From: Spirodela intermedia
Lineage: Eukaryota > Streptophyta > Magnoliopsida > Alismatales > Araceae
DNA length: 64,000 nucleotides
Direction of reading: 5' to 3'
Assembly: GCA_902729315.2 (NCBI GenBank)
Contig: LR746268.1
Span: 2,783,501-2,847,500, forward strand
Position numbers and translations under genes: made by a program. The notes under the pieces were generated by a model that ran no database searches, was not told the origin of the DNA, and saw nothing but the letters and a program-made list of their open reading frames with translations. Numbering within the stretch: position 1 is the stretch's first letter; each line of letters starts with the position of its first letter. This document shows positions 47,601 through 61,472 of this stretch, one piece after another.

Positions 47601-49008
47601 TATGTGCTTGTTCCAGCTTCGGCTTCCTATATTCTAGTAAAAATTTTGTAATGGGGTTGATCTTTTCTTTGGCATCCATCAAGCTGGCCCTTCCATACCA
47701 TAAGGAATGTACTGACAAACTTGTGGTATCCCAAATATGGCTGTCCTTATTTTATAAATGTTAACTGATTTAGTTTGTGATGGAGATTTTACGTAAATCT
47801 CAGGGAAATTCAACAAGCTCTTGTGGAGATTGGTGATAAGGAACCCTCTTTTGTGGGATCACGTGAGTGGATTGGTGCAATCGAGTTGAGTTTTGTCTTG
47901 GACAAGCTTCTTGGTGTAAGTGTTGAAGCCCCCTGGACAATTTTTATTTTCTGTGGGAATTATTTGCTAGCCACTGGATTGAAATCACAGATCTCCATCA
48001 TCTCTCTATGGAACTATGATGCGTTGGCATAAGTTAATACATGATTAATAGGTTTACATGTAAGACGCGACTTGATCATCATTTGTGATTTTATTGATTT
48101 GTTTATGGTGTGAAACACTACCTTGATTCACACGTTCTGATAGCCTAAATGTTCATAGTTTTTTTGAATTATATCTTGATCTGCTACTACCCAATCTCCA
48201 TATTTTCGCAGCTATTTTTTGAATTATTACTGTTCTACGTATTACAAAGGGGATTTTTTCATATGCTGATGAGGAGGTATGAGTGCTGGTGATCGTCTCA
48301 GCATCTTCTTGTCTTAAAACATAACCTTTGCGCACAACGCCTGATAAATCATTTCTTGTTTGATATTTAGCTGTTTTATGCCTTCCCTCTAGATGCATCC
48401 CCTTGTTCTCATAACATTAATTGATAACTTCGGTACCTAAGTATCCATAAAGATACCTACATTAGTATACATATCTTTGTTCAAGCAACATTTATCTATT
48501 TCTTTTATCCTTGCATTGGTTATTTGTGCTGTATCTTAGACTGTGCTCTCTGTCGGGAACAGGTGAGCTGCAAGATCATGAATGTGAGATCAGGAGTCGA
48601 GCTCCCAGAGAAGTGCAGAGAGCTAGCATTGCACTTCGAGACACAGGGGACCCCTGTTATGATCGGTTAGTGTACATCTCAGACCTTGGACTGAAGTATG
48701 GAGTTAGACCCTTTCCATTGGTTCCGTCATAAGCTCTTCAACTCCATTAGAGCTCTGCTCTTTCTCTGTCATGAACAGGGGGTGGAGTTCTGGCCTACAC
48801 TCTCCTGGGAGTTGACTACAACGACGTGACTGGGGATTGCGCCTTCCTCATCTTAGATCCTCACTACACGGGCACTGATGAGATCAAAAGGGTGGTGAGC
48901 GGCGGGTGGTGTGGGTGGAAGAAGGCAGTCGATAGCAGAGGTAAGAACTTCTTCTTGAGTGATAAGTTCTACAATCTCTTGCTTCCCCAGAGGCCAAATA
49001 TGGTGTAA
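39118..49008 (+). CDS. UFSP2: Probable UFM1-specific protease (UFSP2-like, peptidase C78), 13 exons
   Basis: Cysteine protease that matures the ubiquitin-like modifier UFM1 and removes it from targets. Exons by consensus splice sites with matching phase: 39118-39328, 41423-41773, 43032-43297, 43874-43961, 44097-44272, 45584-45674, 45797-45916, 45990-46037, 46152-46228, 47426-47514, 47804-47915, 48563-48665, 48779-49008. They total 1962 nt, a 653-residue protein, close to the roughly 645 of the Arabidopsis protein. The C-terminal C78 domain is intact: Cys480 in GWGCAYRS (exon 10), Asp604 and His606 in LDPHYTG (exon 13), and the conserved C-terminal end LLPQRPNMV. The N-terminal half ([14 protein letters not shown]) is the family's non-catalytic domain. 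The first Met is in a GC-rich exon; the 5' UTR is not defined. Intron 1 is 2.1 kb. The exon model is inferred, not transcript-tested. Confidence 0.93.
44611..44658. repeat. (CT)24 microsatellite
   Basis: Perfect CT dinucleotide run of 48 bp inside intron 5 of the UFSP2-like gene. Confidence 0.98.
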
Positions 49009-50024
49009 CGTGGTGATCAAGCTCCTTTCTCAAGAACTGATGACTGTATTTATTAGTTTTTTTTTTTTTTTTTTTTTTTGCCAAAGAAAAGTCAGTGAGC
49101 AGGAGTTCCATACACTTGATAGATACCTGTTCCTTGTCATCGCCTTATACGTTATAAAAATCCATGGGTTCTTTCTCTCTCTAACAATGCTGACCTTTTC
49201 ATGTGAATAACGCCATTGGAGAGACACTAACTTCGCTCTTTTCTAGTCTATCTATCCAATGTTCTCTCCTTCAATGGAGACGCAACTGCTTACACTGGCA
49301 TCAAGAAACTTATCAATCATGAAAAGCTACCCATGCTATATCATTAATAATAATCACCTGAAAATTTCTGAGCAGATATTCTGCGACCCCATTGTACAAT
49401 TTTGGGTGGAATGTCAACCTTTGTGTGCTTTTGCTACCAAGACATTTGCTAACGAACAATTAAATAAGACTTTGAGGTATATGATGAATGAATGACTACT
49501 TAAAATTCTTCTACCATGTTTTAAAGGTGGGAGGTGAGGGAGATGGAACACTTAGGAGTCCATATAAATCCAAGCCTTCAGGCATAGTCAAGTCACATAT
49601 TTTACATATTTATATTTATGTTCACATATTTATCACAAAAGAACTCTCATCATTTTTTGTGGAGTTTTCTTTGACTTTAGGTGACCCAAAGGGGACTTCT
49701 TTGAGTTTTTTTTTAACCCTGTGGATCTAAGTTATTTTATTGGTCGTTATCTCCGAGTTGAGAAGTAGTTGACCCCCAAACCAGTGCCAAAATGGCAGAG
49801 TGTAGTGGCCCCTCCAGACTCCTAAGGCCTTCCTTTTCTATTATGGGCTTCATGTGGGCCAACCTGCTACGTTCACTCAGCGACCTGCGGCAGGCGCCCC
49901 TTGGCAAAGTGATCGCTCCCGCCCGTCCCCCCATTTGGGCTTAACTCGGAACCAACAAACTTCCCCTTCTGCCGCCGCCGGCGAGCTCGCAGAATGCTGC
50001 GGGCCGCGGGAAACCTCTGCGGGC
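49009..50024. other. Intergenic, UFSP2 to DYW PPR gene
   Basis: About 1 kb presumed to hold the UFSP2 3' UTR and the PPR promoter. The only clear structure is a T-run of about 23 at 49058-49080. Sequence from about 49850 is GC-rich, and an in-frame upstream Met at 49854 exists, but no separate gene is seen. Confidence 0.6.
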
Positions 50025-53000
50025 ATGTTGTTCTTGACAACTAGAGTGGTGGGTCAGCATCCTCTCTTGCCTCTTCTCCGCCCCATCTTCACATTGTTTC
50101 CTCTGCCATCCTCGTGCTCGCTGCTTCCCCACGAGCCCATCTCCATCCGCCACCCTCTTCTGGCAGCGCTCTCCTCCTGCCGCTCGCCGGAGGAGGTGCG
50201 GTGCCTCCACGCGCGGCTCGTCACCTCCGGCCTGGCCTGCCACCCTTTCGTCGCCAGCAAGCTCGTCCACCTCCTCGTCACTCTCCCCTCTGTCGATTCC
50301 CCTTCTTCCAATCTAGATTACGCTGACATCGTCTTGTGGGCTACTCCCTCACCTACTCTCTTCACCTACAACACCCTCATTAGGGCCCATTCCAACTCCC
50401 CCCACAGGACCGTCAACTCCTCGCTCCTCCTCTTCCGCTACCTTCTGCGGGACCCTTCTCGCCCCGTCCCCAACCAGTATACCTTCGCCTTTGTCCTGAA
50501 TTCCTGCTGCCGGCGGCTGGAGAAAGACGCCGACGAAGGATTGGCGGTGGTGATGGAGGCGGAGCAGGTGAGGGGCCAGGCTGCGCGGTGGGGATTGGGC
50601 GCGAATTTGTTCGTCTGTAATGTGGTGATCAGATTGTACGGAAGCTGGGGGATGATGGAGGAGGCGGAGAGGGTCTTCAAGGAGTGCTCTGCTCGGGACT
50701 TGTTCTCCTGGAATTCACTTATGGGAGGGTATGTGGGTGTAGGTGAGATGCAGCGGGCAAGGATATTGTTCGGGGAAATGCGTAAGAGAGACGTGGTTTC
50801 CTGGAGCACTGTCATTGCAGGATACGTGCAGGTAAGGCGTTTACATTCTCACAGACTACGCTACATGTTGGACACTTGACTGCATTCATCCTGCCTTGCT
50901 TACGTGCTGTATGACTCGAGCAATGGCACCCACTTGCAGAAACGGTCTCTGGTCTGGGCAGGTAGAGACCATCCTTGACCTTGTGGGTCCATGGGATTGG
51001 AGTTGTGTTGACCTGCAATCTTGTTAAACATTAGTTTTTTATTTATTTTTCTACGTTCAGGATGAATTAATTTCTTGCTTTTTCAAGGATTTTATCCTCT
51101 CTGTGGGTAAAACTCTTTAGAATTGGTTACAGATGCTAGCCATTCTTTGATAAAAAGATATTTCCCTGGATTTCATAGATTTACTTGGACTCTTGTGGAA
51201 CATCATGTATACATCCCACTGATCCAATCGGGCACGGTTAATTGCTTACAAATGGGTTGACTGTCATATTTGAACTCGGTTTATTGCTTGTGACTGGCTT
51301 GACTGTTCTATCTGGTCTCGGTTTTTTTGTTTGCAACTGGGCTGGCTGATCTCTTTGGGGTTGAATTTTACTACAATGGAAGCCCCATACTGCCAGTCCA
51401 AGCTTCACTCTTACCATTTTGCTGCTCACTCCGAGCCTTTACCAGCGTGTTCTCTCAGATATCATTTGAAAAACTTTTCTCTTACTCAGAGCTAATCAGA
51501 AATGTTGTTCTTTACCATGTTACAACTCTTGGTCCATTGAATGGAAAACACTTCCGGATGTCTGATGTCAGATACCCCACCGTAGACATGGAGATGACTC
51601 AAAGAAGTATTTTTTATGGTTAGAAGATTGTACAGATGGTTCCAGGATCACGTATGAGCTAACTGAGAATTTTTTTTAATATAGTATTCACCAAAATGCG
51701 TTATTACAGATTAAAATCCTTATTAACACAATCCATATCTGGCTTGTTCTGGTCAAAACACGAGCAGCATGTATCTTGATTTCGAGTGGACTTTTCTCGA
51801 CTAGATTTGGGTCGGTAAGTATCTGGACTGATTGATGGGGATCCTTTCAAATACAGAGTCAATCTCGTTGGTCGAACAGGGCTCAGTTTTGAAACTTGAT
51901 CAAGGCAGGGTCATCAATATCTCTGGAGGATCATATGATGATATTTTATGAATAATCAGTCCGGCAGATTTTGAGACTTCTTTTTGACAACTGACTGCCA
52001 CTGGGCCCTTCTGTTATAAACCGTACCCAGAACATAAAGAGCAAGGAGAGGAGGATAAAGGTGAAATGAGAGAAGGGAGTAAGGGAGAGAAAGTGAAATA
52101 GATTTCCACTTGATCAAAGACTGCTTGTAACCTTAGTTTGAATAGGCCTCGAATGGATCCCAAAGTCAGCTGCTATAAGTTATACTAACCAACTATTATG
52201 ATTTTCCTTTAAAACTTTTGCCCAGTTTGGGAGACTTCCCGACCGTTTATTAGTTTATTTATGAACTTTGATCAGATATTGCTTCCAGATACTTGTTAGC
52301 CTACTTTTTCTGAAAAATGCTGTTCCTGGTAGTGAAGATGATTATTTTATTTTCCATTTGCCATGGAAGGTTATCGTTTTCCTTGTGAATCTTCACACTT
52401 GAGCATTTAGTTATTTTATATCTTAGGAGGGTTCATTCATGGAGGCAATGGAGCTATTTCATGATATGCAATTGTCAGGTGTGGCACCAAATGAGTTCAC
52501 CTTGACAAGCATCCTCACAGCTTGCGCCAACTTAGTGGCTCTGGACCAGGGCAGATGGGTTCATTCTTACATCAACAGGGCCAAAATCAATTTGAACGAG
52601 AGGCTCCTTGCTGGTCTTATTGATATGTATGCAAAGTGTGGAGAGATAAACTGGGCATTGAAAGTCTTCTATGAAGAAGGAATTTCAAAAAGGACTGTTT
52701 GGCCATGGAATGCCATGCTCGGTGGCTTTGCCATTCATGGAATGGCCGGAGATGCAGTTGACCTCTTTGAAAGAATGAGGTCCGAAAGAATTGCCCCAAA
52801 TAAGGTCACATTCATATCTTTGCTCAGTGCTTGCAGCCATGGCAGCTTCCTGGACGAAGGCAGGACTTACTTCGAGTTGATGAAGGGAGTTTATGGTATT
52901 GACCCAGAAATTGAGCATTATGGGTGCATGGTGGACCTCTTTGGCCGGGCCGGGCTTTTGAATGAAGCTGAGGAGTTCATATCACTTATGCCCATATCTC

Positions 53001-53620
53001 CGGACTTCATCATCTGGAGTGCGTTGCTAAACGCTTGTCGGATTCACCGGAACATTGACAGGGCAGAGAGAGTCGGAAGAATTATCAAGGAATTGGACCC
53101 CAAACAGGTCGGATGCCAAGTGCTGCTTGCAAATATTTACTCGAGATCTGGAAGATGGACTGGAGCAAGGGACATAAGGAATGAGGTAGAAATCTCTGGC
53201 TCGAAGAAGACACCTGGCTGGAGCTCTATTGAGCTGAGTGGGATGTTCCATCAGTTTCTAGTTGGAGACCAGTCCCATCCACAGGCAAAGCAGATCTACT
53301 CATTTTTGGATGAGCTCAGCATCAAGCTGAAGAAGGCAGGTTATGAACCAGAACTTGGGGAGGTCTTGGTCGACATCGATGAGGAAGATAAGGAGACTGC
53401 TCTTTCCATACATAGTGAGAAGTTAGCCATTGCATTTGGATTGATGAACACGGAGGTTGGGACAGTGATTCGGATTGTGAAGAACTTGCGGGTATGTATT
53501 GATTGTCATCAGGCTACTAAGTTCATCTCCAAGTTGTATGATCGAGAGATCATTGTAAGGGACAGGGTTAGGTTCCACTATTTCAAAGATGGGTTTTGTT
53601 CTTGTAAAGATTATTGGTGA
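50025..53620 (+). CDS. PLS-class PPR protein with E and DYW domains
   Basis: Organelle RNA-binding protein; DYW members usually act in C-to-U editing in plastids or mitochondria. Exons 50025-50831 and 52427-53620 (CAG/GTAAGG donor, TTAG/GAG acceptor, phase 0) give 666 residues. PPR units run from about residue 60 to 470 (for example LFSWNSLMGGYVGVG, VVSWSTVIAGYVQ, NERLLAGLIDMYAKCG). Then come the E region, a PGWSSIEL box and a C-terminal DYW deaminase-like domain with HSEKLAIAFGL (HxE), CIDCH and the terminal CSCKDYW. The first roughly 40 residues are hydrophobic and Ser/Pro-rich, fitting a transit peptide. An in-frame Met 57 codons upstream (49854) is possible but its extension looks like 5' UTR. 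The 1.6-kb intron is unusual for PPR genes. The edited site cannot be predicted here. Confidence 0.9.
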
Positions 53621-56600
53621 TTGGAGTGCATACTCTGATAGACATTGAACCATGCATCGGCATTCATTTATGAGGAGCCTGGCACACACTGTGGGTGGGT
53701 TACCCCTCTGATTCATCTTTCTGAAAGAAATGCTCAAGGGCCCCAAGAAGAGCCAAGAAAGGTAATGATATTTTCATTGAGCTTGTAGTGTGGTACCGGG
53801 TTCCAGTAAATTGCCTAAGATTTTCTTTTTATAATAACCGTACGTAGTTATCATCTGGTTGTAGACTCACTGTAATATTTTATTCATATGGAAATTATCT
53901 GTGACTAAAATAGCCAAACTGTGAATACATTTTTTTTTTTGGAACCACGCTGAGAACTCTCTCTCTCTCTCTCTCTCTCTCGCCGTTGGCTGCATGGTAG
54001 AGATTAATTGCAAAAGAACTTTGTCAGTGGGAAAGGCAGGAACAAACTTAGTAAATTATTAAAGAGAATTTCTGGATCGCCCCAGCCCCATTTTGCTGAA
54101 GCCTTGACTGATGGTGGTCTCTTCTTGAAGGTTGCGATCTCAAAACGATTTGCAGGGAGCCGCCATCTTCTTCGTCCAAAGGATTTATTGATCCTTAATG
54201 ATTCTCAAATAGATGTATACAGAAAAAGCAGGAACCACCATATGATATCTACGGAAACTGAAAGAGGAGGTTTCCTCATTGGTGCTTTAGGCGATTAACA
54301 TTTCTTCATCAGATTGCACCAGGAAAATCATTATTTGAATCTCCTTCTGTAAAGACAGATTTATTTATAGGCCTATTATTTGATGCTTTCAAATTGTAGA
54401 TGTATTTTGTCGGGTAAGACCAGAATACACTGCATCTCATTTCTGGGTTTGAAAGCATATGTAGTGTATAAACCTCTTTCTTGATTAATTGATGTAGATA
54501 TTAAAGGGTATTGAAGCTTGCTGGGGTACTTCTCAGATAACCGTTGGATCTTGGGTTCACGTGTGTATTGCCATCAATCTTTTAAAAGTGAACCTTACCT
54601 TCAAGAATGTAGATTTCATGCAATGTTGGTGACTATTTGGAACAAAGTTAATTTAGCAATATTGTTAGATACTTGTAAATACTGCATCAAAGTAGGACAA
54701 TTGTAGGATGAATGCAGTTGTATGTATGCAATACCCGTGGATATCTCCAGCATACATACATATTCAAAATTTGATGCGATTGATATCCAAAAATGGACTT
54801 TGCCATATTTGAAAATTATTTTTTCTCGAAAAATTGATCTCTTTAATCAGAAGCATATCCAGTGACGCTGGTTGTCGTTTTAATCCTCTAGGAAGGTTCA
54901 CTTTGGAGATCATACTGAGTTTATTTATAATCACCAGAGAAGAACTTCTCCATCAATTTACTTTTAACATGGCTAACCTGAAATGTCTTACATATCCACT
55001 AAAGCACCTTACTTTGCTGGGATGATTTATAATTGATATTTTAAGCTGTTGAAAAGGCAGCTATCTTACATCCAATAAGGATATAGTGGATAGATATATT
55101 ACCCTGTGGCACGGTCTGATTTGTAATCTGATTCTCTAAGGCAGTAAACTTAATACCCCAAGACAAGATAGAGGCTATTTCATTTTAAAGAGGTATGATT
55201 TTCCATGAATAAGATCTTAATAGGTAATGTTTTGAAAAATGCTTTGCCTCACCATCTCTCTATAGAATGGTGTTTTGCTGCTTCCAAGGGATGGATGTGT
55301 GGCGTATGGTTTAACTCGAGATCGATCAGTCAAGTATCCAAAATTCCAGTTTGGATTAGGAGCTACTGGAGATTGATATATTGCCTAAATATGCTAATGT
55401 GGGACAAGAAGATGTTAGAAGAGTTTGGTCCAGCCCAAGACTCTCTCCACTCACCAAGTCTACCATTGTGTCTTCTATTTTATCTCTTTTAGCTAATCAT
55501 CATAAGGTACTTCCCCTGGATCCCAGCTAAACCTTTTTATTACATCAAATCTAGTTAAGTAGCCCATTCATGTAACTCAGTGATCGGTAAACTAAATGAG
55601 CTCACAATTATTTCTAAATTGAAAAGAGGTTTTCGGAGCTTACAAGGCTACCTCTCTAAAAATGGCATGACACCTTTAACATTCCTATAGCTCAAGTCCA
55701 AATATAGATCCATGTGTCAATTATTCTATAGTTTATGATAAGTTTTGAAACACTATGCATGGAAACAATATTAATTTAAATCACTCACGTTCTTATAATG
55801 GAAACAACAACCTTAGTCGCCATCTCCATATCTGGTTTACCTGTAAGCTTTACTAGATACGCCTTATATACTGCCTTTGGGCAACCCTCTCAACACCTAA
55901 GAGACCCATTCAAGGAACACGGGGACTAGTTGAAGTTATATGGGGAGGTTCATTACTTCAATTTCAATTGGGATAATGCAAAATCGTTCCATTTTTTAGT
56001 TAGAACTTTAGGAGGTTCTTGAAAAAAGATAGTGAAAAAAATTATTCTCAAAGTAGAGACTAACATGAATGCATAAACAATGCTTCCATAGATTCGATCG
56101 TGGTTTACAATTATAGCTTCCAAACCTATTTATTTAGGATCATTTATCAAGTATGGTAAGGTTTGTCCTTAGATAGACCCTTGAATATTAATTGACAATC
56201 TTTGTTTCATTTCTCCCTTAAATATGCAATACGAAATATGTTTGGCTGATTAAGATGAGTAAATGATATTATGTTAAACTGAATAATTAAGTGATCAACA
56301 CCTTAATACAAAGAATAATTCCATGAGGAATTAGAATACAGGTGTTGACCCTTGATTAACTAGTAACTAGTACTTTATCTTCAAGTCAACATGCTTCATA
56401 ATAAACATTTTTTTCTTTTTCACAAAATGTATTAATGAATGTTTTTGGCTCATTAAAAGGAGTAAATTATAATACTTTAAGACTAAGAATTAAGCATGCT
56501 TTGTCTTCATACCACAAATTAATATTTATAATTCTATGGAGATGTCTACAATCTCAATCACAATTATTTTTTTGTCATCTAATATGTGATCTAAATTCCA

Positions 56601-58250
56601 GTTCTTAAATAGCAAAATATTGATCACAAGCTAATTTCTATCACTACCAAGTCTAATTATCATTTAAGTATCCTCATGGAATGATGTCACGACTCAATTG
56701 TATCACTACGTTTAGATTTTTGAACAAATATGTGAGGGGCATGCCTTCTTTCCTTGAGTTTTGAACGTAAGATCATTACATAACTGACATATGATGTAAT
56801 AAAACTAGGGGTCCCCGTAGAGGCAAGACAAAATTGTGCAACAACTGTGTGCTTGAAATGATGATCAACTAAGCTTGTGGCTCATTATGGAAGTTCACAG
56901 CAATAAAATAAGTTTATGGGTCAAAAGAACAATGATGTGAAACTCCTTGCACAAATTTAACGTTATATTCACTTAAGTTTGTGTAATTTGTTATGTCTAT
57001 TGAAGCATATACATTTGGAATAATTTTTGGGTAAATCCATATGACATGGTAAAGTTGTGTACAGCATTGCCAGCAAAGTTGACAAAATAACTCTAGAACA
57101 AATACGAAATTCTAGTGGCTATCTTAGAAGATGGAAGAAATCAAGATATGTAATCGTTAACGATTTAATTCTGATGCCTAAACAAACTAATTGCTGCATA
57201 ATTAAATACAAACAAAGCAAAGAAAGATTAAGCCAGAGTTTACACAAGATATAGGGTAGATTCAATTACTCCCTTTTCTTATTCCCTAATTGAACAAGTA
57301 CAAAAACCTTAAGCAACAACATGGTAAGCCTCAACATCTTTTGAGGACCAAACATAGCAAAAAGTATTATACCGCTCAAATTCATCAACTACAAACACAA
57401 TTGTGAAATAGGATGAATAGGAAGTAAGATGTGAACCATCACAGGTTGGAGAGTAGAGGAGACGTTTCTGATCATCTCAAAGTGTGAACGATTTCATCCA
57501 CAGAAGCAGCAAAACAGTCTTCAGAAAATAGTTGCCAAGTGGAATGGCACTGGTATGGTCCTATGTTTTCACAAAACCCATAAAAACTTCCTGATTTATC
57601 TGGAAACGCAATGACAAAAGGAAACATTCAAGTAATTGAGCACTCTAGTCCACCTTTAAAAAAGTCTGAGTGTAAATATCAGGAATAATCGCTATCATCA
57701 TGTTTTCAAACTTACTTCTATGATAAGGTGAGCAAGAATATATTTATAGGCATCATGTCAATATGTCATACTGGAATTCAGTGAAAAAACGTCTTCCACG
57801 GACCAAAGAATTCAAAATTTTCGGCAGTTGCTTTGCTGCAAAGAACCAATCTACATCATCTTTTCTTGAAAAGACCAACCAAGCTGGGGGATACCATCAA
57901 ATCTGCTTCCTGGTGTTCGTACCAGTTGGAAGAGGGCGATTATCATTGGTACCTGAAGTAGATTGTAAATATGCTTTACTGGATCACGCTTTTCACAAAA
58001 AAAAAGGGCTAAATTAGAAAAAGGATAGCAATTAGATGATACTAGCTGGAAATTGGTTAAACCCAGGAGCAAATACCTTAATTGATTCATCAATCTGATA
58101 ATCCAACTGACACCACATAGAGTGGAATAGGCCACATAGCGACACATCCAAATTTCCACACTGGGGGTATCTTGAAGAGTTTTGGGAACTTTCATAAGAC
58201 ATAGAGCTCACTCTAGAAGGAAACTTCAAAGACATCTTTGAGGATCCTGG
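53621..58250. other. 4.6-kb convergent intergenic space
   Basis: Lies between two convergent PPR genes, so it should contain both 3' UTRs. It is AT-rich with scattered short open frames (for example 54008-54298, 55205-55492) lacking recognisable motifs, and a CT microsatellite at 53957-53981. I see no gene, RNA or clear transposon. Confidence 0.6.
53957..53981. repeat. CT microsatellite
   Basis: CT dinucleotide run of about 25 bp downstream of the DYW PPR gene. Confidence 0.95.
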
Positions 58251-61200
58251 TCAACCCTCCACAGCTTTGCTTGGTCCAGATTGTCTCTTCTTGTACTTCC
58301 AGAACTCATCTTTCTTACCTTTCCTCTTTTTCAACAAACCCATACTGCTATCAATTATTCCTAGCAGGGCACTCTTGTCCTTGCGATTCTTTACTCTGGT
58401 CTTCACGTCCAGAATTGCCCGCAACTTCCTATAAGATTCAGCTTCAGGCACCTGCCCACTTCTCACCATCTGCTTATGATAGAAGAATGCCTTTGAGAAA
58501 TCCCGCACTCGAACATAGGCGTAGATTATGGTCATATAGGTGACTGAGTCGGGCTTCAGATTAAGCGCTGACATCTCCTTCAGCAACTGTGGCAGTTTGT
58601 AGTGCTGACCACCTCTCCCATATGCATTCATCAACATGTTATAGGTCATGACAGTGGGTTGTATACCAATCCTTCCGAATTCAGAAATAACGTCTCTTGC
58701 TTGAACATACAGACCATTCTTTGCTAACCCATCAAGAACAATATTATATGTGACCCTTGTACCTTCGACCTTGTCTCTCATCATCAATCTCCAAACCGCC
58801 ATCAATTTTTCTGCATCCCCAGCCCGCCTAAATGCATCAAGTAGGGCAGTATAAGTCTCTATTGAGGGTGTCACTCCTTCGATCTTCATACTCTCAAAAG
58901 CCGCAAAAGCTTTCTCATGCCAGCCACCTACCGAAAATGCATGGATTAAGGCAGTGTAAGAATGGGAAGTAGGCTTTATTCCACTCTTCTTCATTCTTAA
59001 GAATGCATTGGCGGCCATGTCGCTCAGCTTTCTCTGTCGCCCATAGGCGCTAATAAGACAAGTGAAGGACCTTACATTCGGCTTCAGACCCAAGGTCTGC
59101 ATCTCCTTCAGGAGATCTTCAATTATGTCAGGTTGCATTCTTCGGCTGTATGCATCCATTAGAATGTTATAAGTAGCTGTTGTCGGGTGCAGTCCCTTCT
59201 CCCTCATCTCCTGGAAGAGACCTTCCGCCTCTTCCACATGATTAGTCTTAACATATGCATCCATCAAGGTGTTATAGACCATAATATTCGATGGAATTCC
59301 CTTCTTCTCCATCTCAGCCTGGATGACGAGGGCTTCTTTATTCAGACCAACATCACAGAAACATTTTATGAGGGCACCGAATGCTTCAATCCCCAAGTTG
59401 ACCCCTTTCCTGTCCATTAGTTGAAAGAATTCCCAAACCTGTTTTGAACTACGACCACTCTTTCTCATCACGGTGATCATAATGGAACAAGTGACATTAT
59501 CTGGCTTGACATTGTTTGTTTCCATTGCCTCATACACCGTCCAAGCGTCATCATACCTGAGAAACATAAATAATTTTGCCACATGTGATAAATGGAAATT
59601 TTGTATGAAACTAAACATTTGACATGTCAAAACAAAACAGAAATGAAAACTTGGGACAGCTTTTTGGGAGATAAAAAGTTTACAGTCACCATCATCAAAA
59701 ACTCTTGTATGATAAACTTCTCTCTGATGATTTGGTGGTGACAACGAAAAAAAGCATCGATCTATCCCCAAGTTTACAAAATCTTGAGAGAAAGTTATTA
59801 TGAAAGGGTTTTTGATGATGATGACAGTAAAATTGATAATTGACCGATCCCGAAGTCTTTTTGTCACCACCAAATCCCAGCAGAGAAGGGCGAAGGACAA
59901 ATCTCCATCCACCATTCTACTCTGGCACATATCACATTCATATTTAGTAAAACCAAATTCATTATTGCTACACTGACTCTGTCCAAAAGAATTTCATCCT
60001 CCTATTTCCTTTTGAAATCCTCACCAAAATGTAATGGCATCTCTAATCATGTTCTCGTTATTATTGTCAGTATACATCTTTGAAATCTCTATTCGACACT
60101 TTCATAAGCCTCAGCCCTTGTTTCTCATTTTTTTGTTTGATAGTCTTTTCATAACAACTGCTTCTTCTCATACATTTGTCAAAAAATTGATATTTATGTT
60201 AAACGGATGTGGTGTGTTTATATTCAATTTTTTATTGCATTATTTCTTTTTGACATGATGTTGTTTACCACTGCAGATCATGAATCGTTGGAGTTTCAGA
60301 TTAAGGGTTTAGAGTTTTTAACGCATAATTATCTACTGGAAAGAATCAAACTCGGATCAAGCAAAAGAGTTTTTGAACCAACACAATCAAAGGAGACTTT
60401 GATCTTAGTTAGCCAGACCATGTAAGAAGTTTGGTCTGTCGATCACTGGACTGCAGTATCATAGAAAAAAAGAAATAGAAGAAGAAGAAGAAGAAGGGGT
60501 TGCTTACCTCCGAGAGCATGCCAATCCTGAAATTGCAGCGTTATATACATGAACGTCCCTAAATCTCTTTGACCTCGGGAGATTCTTGAAGAGGGTCATC
60601 AGTTCCCTCCCCTTCCCAGCCCTGCCAAGCACCGGAAAGAGGACTGAACAAGACCTTGGGGTCACCAGCGGTGCCTTCTGAAGACCCATCCACTCGAAAA
60701 AATAGAGGCACTCCGAGGTCAGGCCCTCCTTCCCCATCCTCGACAGTAGATGGATGCAGTCCCCTTCGTCCACCTTCCCTTTGAATGAACCCAACAATTC
60801 CCCTAACGTGGAATTCTCTGGAATGTTACGTGCGACGTTCAAAATTTTGTCCAAGACTCCCTCATCCTCTGAGGGAGAAATGGGGACCTCAGAATCGAGT
60901 TCTAGCCCTAACGTGATCTCCTCCAGGTCGTCCTCCTCAGAATTGACGTCAACAGCGTCTGCAATCCGCCAAGAGGTGCGGCGGTTCTTCTGAAGGGAGG
61001 TCCGTCCCTCCCGCTCAGGATCCGGCGTCGGGGCCTTGGACTCGAAGAAGCTCCGAATTGGGTCCGGGCCTTCTCCATCGTCGTCTTCTTCTTCTTCTTC
61101 TTCGTCTTCATAGAACTCCTCTTCGAGCTCCAACCCAGTTTCTCCCTCATCCGATGATATCATCCTATGCCTTTCTTCCTCCAAATCTCCTCCTTCTACT

Positions 61201-61472
61201 TCAATTTCTCCTCCTACTACTACTCGTCCTCCTCCTTCTCCAGCTTCTGCTACCAACTCAAGATGAGGGAGGAAAACTGGGGACTGAGGGGTACGAGAGA
61301 CAGCGGAAACCGCAGCGGAGACAGAAGCCCCAGCATCCACTTTAGCTGAAGCATGGGAGGCGATGGACCTTTGAGCGCCAGTAGAAGAGAGAGCAGGAGA
61401 GACGAGCAGGGGAGACGGGTTTGAGCGGGAGCTGGTGGGAAGGAGGAAGAGCGGGGGAAGCGGCAAAGCCAT
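58251..61472 (-). CDS. EMB1006: EMB1006-like P-class PPR protein, probably plastid
   Basis: Pure P-type PPR protein resembling Arabidopsis At5g50280 (EMB1006), required for embryo development; expected to bind plastid RNA. Exons on the minus strand are 61472-60508 and 59556-58251, joined AG/G (donor CGGAG/GTAAG, acceptor CTCAG/G) to encode ...CSRRYDDAWTVYEAM. Length is 756 residues against about 723 in Arabidopsis. The N-terminus (MALPLPPLFLLPTSSRS) is Ser-rich like a chloroplast transit peptide. An acidic linker (EEEFYEDEEEEEEDDD) follows around residues 160-175. About ten PPR repeats lie in exon 2 (VYNTLMDAYVK, TYNILMDAYSR, SYTALIHAFSV). The conserved tail includes KGKKDEFWKYKKR. An upstream in-frame Met at 61595 was not chosen because MALPLPP looks like the family start. 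No SMR domain. Confidence 0.9.

Noticed and set aside
48959-49080. Poly-T run near 49058-49080 as a retroposed poly(A) tail (SINE or processed pseudogene in reverse)
   Set aside because: No target duplication or SINE-like body was found next to it; treated as a simple homopolymer.
54008-54298. A 96-codon open frame downstream of the DYW PPR gene
   Set aside because: No recognisable motif, no splice partner and probable 3' UTR/intergenic location.
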